A stretch of DNA of 5,249 nt from TA-21 sp036557405 (GTDB lineage Archaea; Thermoproteota; Nitrososphaeria; Nitrososphaerales; Nitrososphaeraceae), in the NCBI GenBank assembly GCA_036557405.1, contig DATBHO010000091.1, positions 1 to 5,249 on the forward strand. The letters are read 5' to 3'. Each line of letters begins with the position of its first letter. Within the stretch, counting starts at the first letter, position 1. This document shows, one piece after another, positions 1 to 5,249 of the stretch. The notes under the pieces were generated by a model. The model searched no databases and was not told where the DNA came from. It saw only the letters and a list, made by a program, of their open reading frames with translations. The translations under genes were made by a program, and so were the position numbers.

Positions 1-358
1 GGCATATAGGATGTATATTTGTGGCCACGTTGTCTGTTGCACTCACATTATAGTCAACTACAGATCCTCTTGCATTGGTAGCATTAGCAACTATAAGATT
101 GTGATTGGGTACTTGTATCCTTGGGGGTGTTCTGTCAGCAACTATTTCTGTACTTTGTTTCTTACTATTACATGGGGAAGTGATAATCGTTATACTAAAT
201 CCTGTGACCGGACCTGGGCATTCTCTACTTTTTGCTTCTGCTAATTCCATCGATTGTCCGTGTGCAGTAAAAACGCCCCTCGCTTCTGAGATTGATATTA
301 AAAATAAAATTCCTATCAAAAAAGATAATGCTATCAGGTGCACTAATCGTTCTATCAT
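1..358 (-). CDS. Secreted HYR-domain protein, N-terminal part (3' end outside window)
   Basis: An open frame runs without a stop from an ATG at 358 to the left edge and gives 119 residues. Residues 1-7 (MIERLVH) form a charged n-region and residues 8-24 a hydrophobic core (LIALSFLIGILFLISIS), followed by SEARG, which fits an exported protein. After a linker with Cys47 and Cys63, residues from about 74 match the opening of a HYR (hyalin repeat) domain: DRTPPRIQVP, then RGSVVDYNVSATDNV at 97-111, where TPPxI and the SATDNV end of a beta strand are family hallmarks. HYR domains are Ig-like folds of extracellular adhesion or surface proteins, so an envelope or secreted role is inferred. The substrate or partner is unknown, and further repeats may lie beyond the edge. 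The ATG at 358 is the only ATG after the in-frame stop at 386-388. No Shine-Dalgarno is seen, which suits a leaderless mRNA. The two plus-strand open frames over this stretch are shadows. Confidence 0.85.
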   Translation of the reverse strand, partial: MIERLVHLIALSFLIGILFLISISEARGVFTAHGQSMELAEAKSRECPGPVTGFSITIITSPCNSKKQSTEIVADRTPPRIQVPNHNLIVANATNARGSVVDYNVSATDNVATNIHPIC

Positions 359-384
359 TATAGGGATTATTAAATAATTAATTC

Positions 385-390
385 CTTAAA
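385..390 (-). promoter_or_regulatory. Possible TATA box for the HYR-domain gene
   Basis: On the minus strand TTTAAG is centred about 29 bases upstream of the ATG at 358. That is the distance expected of an archaeal TATA box for an mRNA starting at or very near the start codon. The whole 360-410 spacer is AT-rich, so a chance match is possible. The spacer also separates this gene from the divergent broken gene that starts near 407. Confidence 0.3.
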
Positions 391-406
391 TTCTATCGAT
401 AATTAA

Positions 407-743
407 CTGGTAGTACTTGACAATAATATTGAGAGTGATGTCAATTTAGAACAGCTTTTTTCTGAGAGTAATGCCAGCTTTAGCATAATGGTTACTTTCC
501 TGCAAATCTGATTGAGTATAGCTCTTAATGTTTGTCGGTATAGTATTTGTTGTTGCGATTACAACTCAAGACGCTACTTTAACTCTTACTAGCCAGGCGT
601 TCCTACTGATTGTCATAGGTGGATTATGGGCTATACTTTCTGGTGTAATCTATCCCTCTAGTAAATTCTTGAAACGACATACAACCCATCAATCTGTGCA
701 GGAACAATGCCAAGAACATCATGAAGCTAAATTGAATCTGTAG
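407..743 (+). pseudogene. Broken small two-helix membrane protein
   Basis: Two adjacent frames join into one sensible protein. From 407 the first frame reads LVVLDNNIESDVNLEQLF, then SESNASFSIMVTFLQI, and hits TGA at 509-511. It resumes as LSIAL to 526, and after one surplus base (527) the other frame carries on from 528 as MFVGIVFVVAITTQDATL and on to a stop at 741-743. Read through, this is about 110 residues: an acidic N-terminus, a first membrane helix spanning both lesions (roughly IMVTFLQI-x-LSIALMFVGIVF), a second helix at 597-653 (AFLLIVIGGLWAILSGVIY), and a polar Lys/His/Gln tail. TGA replacing TGG (Trp) plus a one-base insertion would explain the damage. I do not recognise the family. 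No ATG precedes the first part in frame, so the start at 407 (CTG) is only the first codon after a stop. The alternative is that the 71-residue frame from ATG 528 is a shorter living gene, but a stop lies two codons upstream and the first helix would be clipped. Confidence 0.5.
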
Positions 744-1154
744 CCCAGCTTTCAAACCGTCGTGCAGACAGCAGTTATGCAACGTAAAATGGCCCAAAAA
801 TAAATTCAAATTTGGTTCACAACCCAGTGTCCACATGGTATAAGGGGGAACTAATTATGACGTCACTAGTGATACGGCAGCTTTTGCGTTAAGGGAACAC
901 CATCGTTCTGTTATATTCTGCATAGAATATTGGAGCATCCTGCACATAAGATAATCCGATTTATATATACCTGATTAGCATTAGCAAAAGTGACCTTGTA
1001 CTCCGAATGACTGCCTGTAATTGTTATCCCGATTAGTATCTTGCTTAGACAGAAAGCAATTTATGTCATCGTAGATATCTTCCACCATCTTTTGATTCTG
1101 AATTCAATTCAGACAACTTTGATAAAAATCAATTATATTTGATGAATATATTCT
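744..1154. other. Stretch without an intact gene
   Basis: About 410 bases with no convincing complete gene on either strand. The only coding-like signal is the tentative response-regulator remnant on the minus strand at 911-1088. A 70-codon minus-strand frame at 624-836 reaches into this stretch but looks like chance. No tRNA cloverleaf, repeat array or clear promoter was seen. Confidence 0.5.
911..1088 (-). pseudogene. Tentative remnant of a response-regulator receiver domain
   Basis: From ATG 1088 the minus strand reads MVEDIYDDINCFLSKQD, resembling the first strand and acidic pocket of CheY-like receivers (xVEDDxDI). In a shifted frame further down, SEYKVTFANANQVYI is followed by SNILCRI before a stop at 911-913, in the order expected for helix 1/strand 2 (G-Y-x-V) and the strand before the phospho-acceptor. 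The Asp that should be phosphorylated is not visible. It lies just downstream, on the same strand, of the decayed histidine kinase, which is a common place for a regulator gene. The similarity is weak and needs a frameshift, so this may be chance. Confidence 0.22.
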
Positions 1155-1860
1155 TTATGTAAGCGAATGTGGCAATATAAATCTAAAAGTAGCTCCTTTT
1201 CGATCAAAATAATTCTCAGCCCACATTATGGCTCCATAAGCTTAAGCAATGTTTTTTGAAATATAGTCTAGGTCTGGGATCCAAAATCTCAGCTTGTAGC
1301 AAACCGTCCTAAAGAATAAACTCGACTGTCGAAGGTCGACATAAATAGAGCGCACCAACTAAACTAAAACTATTTCTTTTTGACGATGCCCTCATAAATT
1401 CACCGTGCTACCTTTCTTAGAAAGGATTATTGAGAACTCATAATTGGTTCCTGAGAACAAAACCATCATGATATTAATTAATTGGTGATCTAATGAATAA
1501 GATTAAGAAGAAAAAGCAATCGAAACATTGATGTGATTTGATACTGACATTAGGTATCTTTTATATAGAATAACGATTTTAGTTGGAAGTAACTCAGCAA
1601 GGGGAGAGGAATCGAATTAACCAAGTTTTGACAATTCAATCTAGGATATATCAATCTTAGAGTTAAGAGAACAGTCTACTCACAATTTTTTATTTTGTAC
1701 TCTAGAAATTGGTAACCCGAAAGCCCTACAAAAATCCGATACATAGAAACGCGGCGGCGTGTCTACTTCAGCAATCACGTTAAGTATAAACTGCATAATT
1801 TCTAATTTTGTCTTCATATCGTTTGTTATTCACATGCCATACTATTCAGATAGGACTCAA
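1155..1860 (-). pseudogene. Decayed sensor histidine kinase (HisKA plus HATPase_c)
   Basis: No long frame survives, but short minus-strand pieces occur in the order and roughly the spacing of a histidine kinase core. From upstream: MKTKLEIMQ (1817-1791) and an H-box-like FILNVIAEVDTPPRF directly after it, where families read FINVxAHELRTPIQP; the phospho-acceptor His is missing. Then KIPNVSIKSHQCFD (1560-1519), like the end of the dimerisation helices. Then KKGSTVNL, a TGA, and GHRQKEIVLV (1418-1362), like the strands between N box and G1. Then RFATS, a TGA, and DFG (1306-1280), like the F box leading into G2. Last is YISKNIA, a TAA, AYGAIMWAENYFDRKGATFRF, here split as AYGAIMWAEN and YFDRKGATFRFILPHSLT (1265-1155), the usual C-terminus of the ATPase domain. 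At least three in-frame stops and several frame changes show it cannot make a kinase. The H-box to C-terminus length (about 640 bases) is slightly short of an intact core, as expected after deletions. A trace at 1911-1880 (PSVSYTIIRK) may be the end of its sensor domain. Identity as a kinase is firm; the upstream limit is not. Confidence 0.78.
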
Positions 1861-2121
1861 TGACTAAATGGATTAGGGGATTTTTCTAATAATCGTATAA
1901 CTAACAGATGGAATTATCACAATCAACTTCAGGCTATATAAAGGATAGGATGTAAGGCCTGACTACTGATATCCCTCATTAAAGCCATAATGAAAAAACC
2001 TCTTTAATTTATAATCCTTTCAATATTCTGACAAAAAACTAGACTGACTGGATGATCCAATAAATCCATTTCAAAACCCTCAATCATTTTTCACGCATTA
2101 CTAACAAATAATGAAGTTTAT
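1861..2121. other. Spacer between the sensor gene and the dead kinase
   Basis: About 260 bases with no intact gene. It may contain unrecognisable remains of the kinase's sensor region. It is too short for a whole tandem PLD-like sensor (about 1 kb), so the kinase either lost most of its 5' part or never carried one that long. Confidence 0.45.
1993..2038 (-). terminator. Possible oligo-T terminators downstream of the sensor gene
   Basis: The minus strand carries two runs of six T (2038-2033 and 1998-1993), about 85 and 125 bases past the stop of the sensor gene. Archaeal RNA polymerase can terminate at short T runs without a hairpin, and no strong hairpin is seen here. In AT-rich DNA such runs are common, so the call is weak. 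Confidence 0.22.
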
Positions 2122-3234
2122 TTAATTTTTTCTTTCAGTCCCCTTTTTGTCTGCAGCAGTTTTATTGGAAGATGACCAATTCTTATGATACGTTTCAGAC
2201 TTAAGTTCAAGGCCTTTAAAGATTTGAAAGATTGCTTGTCTTACTTTATTCTGCTTATCAAACTCGGATTGTATCCACAAGGTCTCAAATATTGAAATAC
2301 AAGATGAGACTGTTGAATCATTATTTGAGTAAACTGCTACCACTGTTTTTTCGTCTGGTATTTTTGTGTTATCTTCACCAATTTCTATGGCCAGAGAGAC
2401 GAATTGATCAATTACCAGTGTCATCATTTTGTTTTGCAAGGGTTTTGTGATATATTGGATATTTATTGCAAATTGATTTTCCTTAATTATTTCTTGTATA
2501 ATATTTCGTAACTGATTGTCATCTGACTGTAACAATATTTTTATTATTACTCCACGTTGAGATGCCTGCAACAATGAATTGATTATTCCACTATACTCTA
2601 CTCGATAAAACGAATCCTCTCCGGAAAATAGTATGAGTATTTCATAAGATGCTGAGTCTAAACTATTAATAGCAATTCTTTGAACGTCAGATGCGTTGTC
2701 TAGTATTTCGGTAAATTCGCCCCTAAATCCTCTCTCAATTTCTCTTACCTTCTCTTTGCCAAGAATTGCATTGATACAAAGATTTTCAAATAAATGCTGT
2801 TGAGAATCCACAAATAATATATCGTTATTGTACAAGACTTGCTTTATAATTTGCTTCTGGTCTTTTTTTATTTTCTCTACTACGCTTTCCACTCTGAAGA
2901 AGATGTATTGCCTTCCATCAATTATCGAAAAATTACCTTTAACATTATCTAAGTGAAAAATCTTGTCAGTATACTTCATGAGCATTTTACAATATGTAAT
3001 ATTTTCTTGAGTGATTTTAGTTATTATCCGTATTCTTGTACCCGAGTGTGCCAAAGCATTTATTCCATCTAGCAATGATCCATCTGTAGCAAGAACAGAT
3101 AATCCTCTTGGATCAATATAAAAATCAACTTTTTCCCGAGTTGTCGAAATCACTTCCAAGACGTGTCTATTCGAGTCCTCAGGATAACGCGTCTTTCTTT
3201 CAAACTCCGATATGCGAGATTCTATTAGAACCAC
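2122..3234 (-). CDS. Tandem PLD-like sensor protein without kinase domain
   Basis: A 370-residue soluble protein with no signal peptide or membrane helix. It contains two similar modules, roughly residues 17-157 and 185-325. Module 1 shows YIDPRGLSVL (39-48), GTRIRIITKITQENITY (65-81) and FHLDNVKGNFSIID (93-106). Module 2 shows YEILILFSG (197-205) and RGVIIKILLQ (227-236). Both end alike: VLYNNDILFVDSQQHLFENL and VAVYSNNDSTVSSCISIFETL (the latter 299-319, here split after VAVYSNNDST), which suggests an internal duplication. The fold and phrases such as RIITKITxENIxYCKxLMK and HLDNVKGNF match, from memory, the PLD-like (TrmB C-terminal-like) sensor part of thaumarchaeal histidine kinases. No HxK(x4)D motif is present, so phospholipase activity is unlikely; ligand sensing is inferred. 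The protein ends in a polar Lys/Ser tail, with no HisKA, ATPase or DNA-binding domain. The start is GTG at 3234; the frame stays open to a stop at 3292-3294 but has no ATG, and the TATA box supports the GTG. The decayed kinase lies downstream on the same strand. Confidence 0.85.
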   Translation of the reverse strand: MVLIESRISEFERKTRYPEDSNRHVLEVISTTREKVDFYIDPRGLSVLATDGSLLDGINALAHSGTRIRIITKITQENITYCKMLMKYTDKIFHLDNVKGNFSIIDGRQYIFFRVESVVEKIKKDQKQIIKQVLYNNDILFVDSQQHLFENLCINAILGKEKVREIERGFRGEFTEILDNASDVQRIAINSLDSASYEILILFSGEDSFYRVEYSGIINSLLQASQRGVIIKILLQSDDNQLRNIIQEIIKENQFAINIQYITKPLQNKMMTLVIDQFVSLAIEIGEDNTKIPDEKTVVAVYSNNDSTVSSCISIFETLWIQSEFDKQNKVRQAIFQIFKGLELKSETYHKNWSSSNKTAADKKGTERKN

Positions 3235-3265
3235 TGGGATTACTATAACAGCTAACTCCTTACAA

Positions 3266-3274
3266 ATTTTTATA
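3266..3274 (-). promoter_or_regulatory. TATA box of the sensor gene
   Basis: The minus strand reads TATAAAAAT at 3274-3266. Transcription would be expected to start about 25 bases on, near 3245, leaving a leader of about ten bases before the GTG at 3234. An AAGGAG at 3261-3256 resembles a Shine-Dalgarno but lies 21 bases before the GTG and upstream of the predicted transcript start, so it probably plays no part. Confidence 0.5.
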
Positions 3275-3443
3275 CATTTCAGAGACAGATTTCAATGCAA
3301 ATCAATTTCCTCCTAATCAAAAGTAGTTGGTTCATTCGATATATGAAAAAGTATTATAAATAAGGTTGATTTTTCTGCTCAAGTTAATGATTGAATTTGA
3401 GGGAGGCTAGTTTTGCATCTCCACATTTATTGCTATCAAAAAT

Positions 3444-3761
3444 TCAGAAAAATGAATAGAAAGTAAAGATTACTTTAACTTTCCAGGATTTTCGTTGCCA
3501 GGTTTTAAAGGAATTAGAATGGGTTGAATCATCTCTATGATTATTGAAATTTTCGTTAGAATGTGCATCCGGACCATCGACTACAGTACCCTAGTTACCC
3601 AAACATGTTCCGCTTGGGAATTCTAGATGACTATGACCATTGGAAAGACCCCGATTATTTTTGTCATTAGATGCCGCAACGATCTGCTGTTGTATTATTA
3701 AAGCAACTGGCAGTGTTGCTAGTATTGCTGTTATAAATACTAATTAACTTGTTGTACTCAT
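3444..3761 (-). pseudogene. Broken small secreted protein with signal peptide
   Basis: One frame of 105 codons plus a terminal TGA is interrupted by TAA at codon 6 (3746-3744) and TAG at codon 57. It starts MSTTS-stop and continues LVFITAILATLPVALII, then QQQIVAASNDKNNRG. This is a textbook export signal: short polar start, hydrophobic core of about 17 residues, and a cleavage-like VAAS. The stop sits where a Lys or Gln codon would be expected (TAA from AAA or CAA). The mature part is hydrophilic and rich in Asn, His, Asp and Ser: LSNGHSHLEFPSGTCLGN, stop, GTVVDGPDAHSNENFNNH, then RDDSTHSNSFKTWQRKSWK. I do not recognise the family; its lone Cys (codon 53) gives no clear metal site. A 66-codon frame on the same strand (3667-3867) overlaps the signal-peptide region in another phase and looks weaker. 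Two stops without loss of frame suggest recent inactivation, although sequencing error could give the same picture. Confidence 0.55.
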
Positions 3762-3895
3762 TGTTAAGTATTACAAAAGAATACTTGATTTTTCGCAGTT
3801 CTAAATCTTGTATAAGAAATTCAAGTCTACGGCATTTCAAAATCGTTGAAGTTGCAATAGGCATCACTCATAATGAACCTAGTCATAATTCTGAT

Positions 3896-4260
3896 TTATG
3901 GCCTAATCTGGTAAATGTCATATAGACAGCAAAATTCTACACTAACAGGTAGTGCTATGAAGCTGCTTGACGGCAGATAAGGACAAACCACTGGCCCATC
4001 AACTACATGGGTACAAATGGCATCGACCTCGCCAACCGTTCCGTGTAGTACTTAACGAGTATATTTTGTTGATGACCAGGATGAATGAAGACCGCTATAG
4101 CACCTAAAGAACTTTCAGCTGCGATTCCTGCGGCCCTCAAAATAATCCCTGGTAGGCTAGATCTCATTCTTACAAATTGTTCCAAATTCTGCAGCTATGC
4201 AGGCTCGATCATATTCAAACAATCTAACTTTGGCTTTGCTGTTTCAAAATAATGGTGTAG
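3896..4260 (-). pseudogene. Probable decayed gene of unknown family
   Basis: The minus strand reads in one frame HHYFETAKPKLDCLNMIEPA (4257-4198), a TAG (4197-4195), then LQNLEQFVRMRSSLPGIIL, RAAGIAAESSLGAIAVFIHP and GHQQNILVKYYTERLARSM to a stop at 4003. Sixty codons from TTG 4185 are open. Near 4030 the coding character moves to another frame: GEVDAICTHVVDGPVVCPYL, then PSSSFIALPVSVEFC, stopping at 3896-3898. A one-stop, one-frameshift gene of about 120 codons explains this better than chance, because helix-like amphipathic and beta-like stretches follow one another. I cannot name the family. The alternative is that only the 60-codon piece is real, or that none is. It lies divergent from the patatin gene. 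Confidence 0.35.
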
Positions 4261-4307
4261 AATGAAATAGTGATTAAGGTAACGGCTCCCCCAAAATCAA
4301 GTATAGG

Positions 4308-4316
4308 TTATATAAC
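4308..4316 (+). promoter_or_regulatory. TATA box of the patatin-like gene (leaderless arrangement)
   Basis: TTATATAAC is centred about 28 bases before the ATG at 4340. In archaea the TATA box lies about 26-28 bases before the transcript start, so the mRNA should begin at or next to the ATG. There is no Shine-Dalgarno between them, which fits leaderless translation. Confidence 0.6.
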
Positions 4317-4339
4317 AGCGCATTTTAGTAAGAGTCAAC

Positions 4340-5249
4340 ATGTCTTTAGATGAAAATAAGACATCAATTCCAAGAAAAACTGAAAAACAACAATCAAATT
4401 ATAAACAGATCGCGTCAGAAGGTTCACTCGTTATACTGGATGCACGTGATCTCATAGAAGATATAGATGCTGCCAATTCTATCAAGAGTTGCTCATGGAA
4501 TCAAGTTGGAGATACACATCTTAACACTGATGATAGTAATAAGGATAATAAATCCATTCTTTCGTTTACTGCCCCTTACGTTGAAGGCAATGAACTCACT
4601 ACTTCCTTAGGTTTTGAATTAATTATTACAGATAAAGAGAATAATAAAAGTCATCCTTATAATGCAATTGTAATTGTCAAGAGGGTACAAAGAGCAATAA
4701 TATTTCAAGGAGGAGCTGCACTGGGGGCATATGAAGCTGGAGTGTATCAGGCTTTAGTTGAAAAGCTAATTAAATATGACGAAGACCGAACAAAAAAAGA
4801 CCCACATACAGTAAAAAGACCTTTGTTTGATATTGTTGCTGGTACATCTATTGGTGGAATGAATGCTGCAATTGTAGTAAGTAGTGTTACGAGGAAAGAT
4901 GGTAAGAAGATAGAAGATCCTGCAACCTGGCAGGAGTCAGCTAGAACTGTTATAGACTTTTGGAAGACTCAACAGCAGTGTCCTACTTATGCTGATTTTC
5001 TTGATAGCGTTTCATTCTACCGATACTGGTGGGATATTTTACATGATGCAAGTAAAGAATTCAAACGATCAGTTATCGAGTTAATAGAATACTATTCTAA
5101 CACTATTATTAATTCAGATCTAAAGAAATGGTATGAAAATACAGTATCAAATTGGTCTATCTTTGATCCAAGTTTTTTGAAAGATTATTTTATAGATGGC
5201 TGGTATATCCCAGCTACGGCTGATGCCGCAAGGAGATATTATTCTGCCA
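4340..5249 (+). CDS. Patatin-like lipid acyl hydrolase with N-terminal PKD-like domain (3' end outside window)
   Basis: The frame is open from ATG 4340 to the right edge, giving 303 residues; an in-frame stop at 4313-4315 leaves this ATG as the start. Residues 1-22 are polar, with no signal peptide. Residues 25-115 look like a PKD/K319L-type beta sandwich: EGSLVILDARD (27-37), IKSCSWNQVGD (48-58), ILSFTAP (73-79), LGFELIITDKENN (90-102) and AIVIVK (109-114). The patatin domain follows at once. AIIFQGGAALGAYEAG (119-134) carries the glycine-rich oxyanion loop, and FDIVAGTSIGGMNAA (163-177) the GxSxG elbow with Ser170 as nucleophile. The partner Asp (DG[GA]) must lie past the edge, so an intact dyad cannot be confirmed. 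Patatins cleave fatty acyl esters of lipids by a Ser-Asp dyad. The long Trp/Tyr-rich insert after residue 200 is typical of large microbial members. A PKD-like module on a protein without an export signal is odd. The lipid substrate is unknown; isoprenoid ether lipids of archaea lack the ester bond that the family normally cuts. Confidence 0.9.
   Translation, partial: MSLDENKTSIPRKTEKQQSNYKQIASEGSLVILDARDLIEDIDAANSIKSCSWNQVGDTHLNTDDSNKDNKSILSFTAPYVEGNELTTSLGFELIITDKENNKSHPYNAIVIVKRVQRAIIFQGGAALGAYEAGVYQALVEKLIKYDEDRTKKDPHTVKRPLFDIVAGTSIGGMNAAIVVSSVTRKDGKKIEDPATWQESARTVIDFWKTQQQCPTYADFLDSVSFYRYWWDILHDASKEFKRSVIELIEYYSNTIINSDLKKWYENTVSNWSIFDPSFLKDYFIDGWYIPATADAARRYYSA

Noticed and set aside
11..377. 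Two plus-strand open frames of 77 and 90 codons
   Set aside because: They lie antisense to the signal peptide and HYR-domain frame, which has recognisable family motifs; their own translations show no domain-like pattern.
624..836. Minus-strand open frame of 70 codons
   Set aside because: It is antisense to the second helix of the broken membrane protein, and its translation has no family resemblance or promoter.
744..2121. Noncoding RNA gene, CRISPR array or mobile element in the gene-poor stretch
   Set aside because: No tRNA-like cloverleaf, regular repeat-spacer pattern, terminal inverted repeats or transposase motifs could be seen; most of the stretch is explained by kinase remains.
2232..2450. 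Plus-strand open frame of 72 codons
   Set aside because: It lies wholly inside the sensor gene on the opposite strand.
2122..3234. Active phospholipase D in the 370-residue protein
   Set aside because: The HxK(x4)D catalytic motif is absent from both modules; only the fold-like pattern is shared.
3256..3261. AAGGAG as the ribosome binding site of the sensor gene
   Set aside because: It is 21 bases from the GTG start and upstream of the transcript start predicted from the TATA box.
3667..3867. Minus-strand open frame of 66 codons
   Set aside because: Its second half is an out-of-phase reading of the signal-peptide region of the broken secreted protein (hence its Asn/Thr/Ser-rich tail), and its first half shows no recognised feature.
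3544..4005. Shared VVDGP phrase in the broken secreted protein and in the decayed unknown gene, as a sign of duplication
   Set aside because: The match is five residues long, the flanks differ, and the underlying bases are not closely similar; chance is sufficient.

Overview
The window looks like an accessory, gene-poor stretch of an AT-rich ammonia-oxidising archaeon (Thaumarchaeota/Nitrososphaeria, perhaps a soil Nitrososphaera or Nitrosocosmicus type). This rests on three things seen in the sequence: archaeal TATA boxes placed for leaderless or nearly leaderless mRNAs, a tandem PLD-like sensor protein of the kind I associate with the sensory half of thaumarchaeal histidine kinases, and Ig-like HYR/PKD-type modules in the two edge genes. 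The genus is inference; no rRNA or other marker gene is present.

Layout. (1) 1-358, minus: the N-terminal 119 residues of a secreted protein with a signal peptide and the start of a HYR domain; it runs off the left edge. (2) 407-743, plus, divergent from it: a small two-helix membrane protein broken by an in-frame stop and a one-base frameshift. (3) 744-2121: no intact gene. On the minus strand it holds a heavily decayed sensor histidine kinase (about 1155-1860), with recognisable H, N/G1, G2 and C-terminal boxes separated by stops and frameshifts, and perhaps a response-regulator remnant (911-1088). (4) 2122-3234, minus: the only gene complete inside the window, a 370-residue tandem PLD-like sensor protein without kinase or DNA-binding domain. 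(5) 3444-3761, minus: a small secreted protein with a clear signal peptide and two in-frame stops. (6) About 3896-4260, minus: a probable decayed gene of unknown family. (7) 4340-5249, plus: the first 303 residues of a patatin-like lipid acyl hydrolase fused behind a PKD-like beta-sandwich domain; it runs off the right edge and has a well-placed TATA box.

The window therefore has two cut-off living genes, one complete gene, and three to five decaying ones. The complete sensor lies just upstream, on the same strand, of a dead kinase, so it may have outlived its signalling partner or may serve a kinase elsewhere. No operon is evident. tRNA genes, rRNA, CRISPR arrays and insertion sequences were looked for by eye and not seen.
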